64,000 nucleotides of DNA from Roseovarius sp. M141. GTDB taxonomy: Bacteria > Pseudomonadota > Alphaproteobacteria > Rhodobacterales > Rhodobacteraceae. The translations under genes and the position numbers were made by a program. The stretch lies in contig NZ_VCNH01000008.1 of assembly GCF_024355225.1 (NCBI RefSeq), positions 310,001-374,000 of the forward strand, read 5' to 3'. The notes below the pieces were generated by a model that searched no databases, was not told the origin of the DNA, and was given only the letters and a program-made list of their open reading frames with translations. Of the stretch, positions 62,969 through 64,000 are shown piece by piece; position 1 is the stretch's first letter, and every line of letters begins with the position of its first letter.

Positions 62969-64000
62969 CTAGGCCGCGTTCGGGAAGCGCTGCTGAATAC
63001 GGATCACGACGAATTCTGCCGGGCGAACCGGGGCAAAGCCGACATAGACGTTCAGGATGCCAAGGTTGATGTCCGCCTGCGTCGTCGTCTCGCTGTCGCA
63101 TTTCACAAGGTAGGCATCGCGGGCAGACGCCCCCTGAAACGCGCCCTGGCGGTGCAGCTGGTTCATGAACCCGCCCACCGTCATGCGGACATTGGCCCAG
63201 AGCGGTTCATCATTGGGTTCGAACACCACCCATTGCAGACCGCGTTGCAGCGAGTTTTCGATATGAAGCGCCAGACGGCGGACATTGACGTAGCGCCACT
63301 CGGACGCCCGGGCATCGGCCCCGTCAAGCGTGCGCGCCCCCCAGATCACCGAATTGTAGACCGGAAACGTCCGGATCACGTTGACGCCCGAGGTGTTCAG
63401 CGGTCCCTGCTGGCGATCGGTCATCACATCGACCGGATTGCCACCCGAAACGCGGGCCTCGGTGCCTGCCGGGGCCTTCCAAATGCCGCGCGTGGCGTCG
63501 GTACGGGCGATCAGACCGGCGGCCATGCCGCTGGCCCCTATGACGCGCGGCGCCAGTGGGTTCAGCGGATCCGGCCCGGTCACGCGCGGATAGTACAGCG
63601 CGCCATCCGGCCCGGCAGCAGCCCCCAGCGCCGTCAGCCACGACTGCATGTTCCCCCGGTTCACGTCGGGCGGCGAATCAATCACCAGAAAGGCGAAATT
63701 GTTGCGACAGAAGGTCGTGGCCTCCTGATAGATCGCCGCCGAAGCGGAGTTGTCGGTGAAATTCGCCGCCCCCGGCAGGCACATCAGATTGAACACCTGC
63801 GGCACAATCGCGTTCAGTGCATACAGGCCGGTGCCGTTGGCCTCGGACCCGCGAATGGCGTTCGATGCCGCCGCCGCCCAGCCGGCGTCGCCCTCCATCG
63901 TGCCGTCGCCGCCGCCGGTCAGGGCCGTAAAATCCCCCGCCGCACCTTCCAGCAGCGCGTCAAGGTCCGTCGCGTCGACCGCACTGATCTGCGTGCGGGC
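62969..64000 (-). CDS. Contractile tail sheath protein (5' end beyond the window)
   Basis: The frame is open to the window edge (343 residues visible, N-terminus missing); an internal ATG at 63898 is not the start because in-frame coding continues to 64000. The visible C-terminal half includes ENSLQRGLQWVVFEPNDEPLWANVRMTVGGFMNQLHRQGAFQG and KCDSETTTQADINLGILNVYVGFAPVRPAEFVVIRIQQ, which is the classic C-terminal sheath domain (core LQWVVFEPNDEPLW). Assembles around the tube and contracts. The remainder of the locus continues to the right. Confidence 0.94.
   Translation of the reverse strand, partial: ARTQISAVDATDLDALLEGAAGDFTALTGGGDGTMEGDAGWAAAASNAIRGSEANGTGLYALNAIVPQVFNLMCLPGAANFTDNSASAAIYQEATTFCRNNFAFLVIDSPPDVNRGNMQSWLTALGAAAGPDGALYYPRVTGPDPLNPLAPRVIGASGMAAGLIARTDATRGIWKAPAGTEARVSGGNPVDVMTDRQQGPLNTSGVNVIRTFPVYNSVIWGARTLDGADARASEWRYVNVRRLALHIENSLQRGLQWVVFEPNDEPLWANVRMTVGGFMNQLHRQGAFQGASARDAYLVKCDSETTTQADINLGILNVYVGFAPVRPAEFVVIRIQQRFPNAA

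Noticed and set aside
39090..64000. Interpretation as a prophage or type VI secretion system
   Set aside because: No capsid, portal, terminase, integrase or lysis genes, and no TssJLM, ClpV or TssBC-like pair; DUF4255, an Afp15-type ATPase and DUF4157 favour eCIS.
1..64000. tRNA, rRNA, CRISPR arrays, insertion sequences
   Set aside because: No cloverleaf-like clusters, no spaced direct repeats of CRISPR type, and no transposase frame were found on reading through.

Overview
The window reads as a chromosomal segment of a GC-rich alphaproteobacterium, most likely a member of the Rhodobacterales (Roseobacter-type). The evidence is the combination of an NAD-linked formate dehydrogenase next to fhs and folD, crotonyl-CoA carboxylase/reductase with ethylmalonyl-CoA mutase (ethylmalonyl-CoA pathway), a TAXI-type TRAP transporter, an RpoH-type sigma factor, a CtrA-like half-site in front of comM, and gene orders familiar from that group. 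No rRNA, tRNA, CRISPR array, transposase or integrase was seen.

Layout. 1-6.9 kb (minus strand): a C1 module in which formate dehydrogenase (fused NuoE-NuoF-like subunit plus molybdenum subunit FdsA) is followed by formate-tetrahydrofolate ligase and FolD, linking formate oxidation to the folate C1 pool. 7.0-10.7 kb (minus): succinate dehydrogenase sdhC-D-A-B with a small lipoprotein gene between A and B. 11.1-14.0 kb (minus): coaBC, a ChaN-like protein and an rpoH-type sigma factor. 14.1-16.8 kb (plus): cobU, a cobC-like phosphatase and comM. 16.7-19.9 kb (minus): rsmI, yraN, gshB and an alpha/beta hydrolase. 20.0-25.6 kb (plus): an LppC-like lipoprotein, glnD and murJ. Then a protease-dead rhomboid (minus), trpS and a branched-chain aminotransferase-like gene (plus). 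28.4-31.5 kb (minus): a TAXI-TRAP solute importer. 32.0-38.3 kb: ccr, a PlsB-like acyltransferase, a DUF4239-type membrane protein and a small lipoprotein, then ethylmalonyl-CoA mutase with a frameshift near 36,995, followed by a GNAT acetyltransferase.

39.1-64.0 kb (minus strand, running off the right edge) is the most notable part: at least 18 tightly packed genes of an extracellular contractile injection system (eCIS, Afp/PVC/MAC-type phage-tail-like particle). In transcription order it encodes sheath (partial), inner tube, a CxxC-containing assembly-type protein, a proline-rich linker, the DUF4255 tail cap/terminator, an AAA+ ATPase, an 81-aa protein, a 1688-aa DUF4157 protein with an HEVAH motif, a LysM-type adaptor, a gpX-like protein, a gpD/gp27-like hub, a gp5-like spike, a PAAR tip, a gp25-like wedge, two large baseplate proteins, a gpI-like/beta-helix protein and a DUF6519/beta-helix fibre candidate. 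No capsid, terminase, portal or lysis genes are present, so this is a dedicated tail-like machine rather than a prophage. Most genes overlap the next by 1-4 bases (ATGA), implying translational coupling and a fixed assembly stoichiometry. The 1688-aa protein is the best candidate for an undescribed element: it joins an eCIS cargo-marker domain, a long coiled coil, a membrane-like helical block and a C-terminal region of about 590 residues that I do not recognise.
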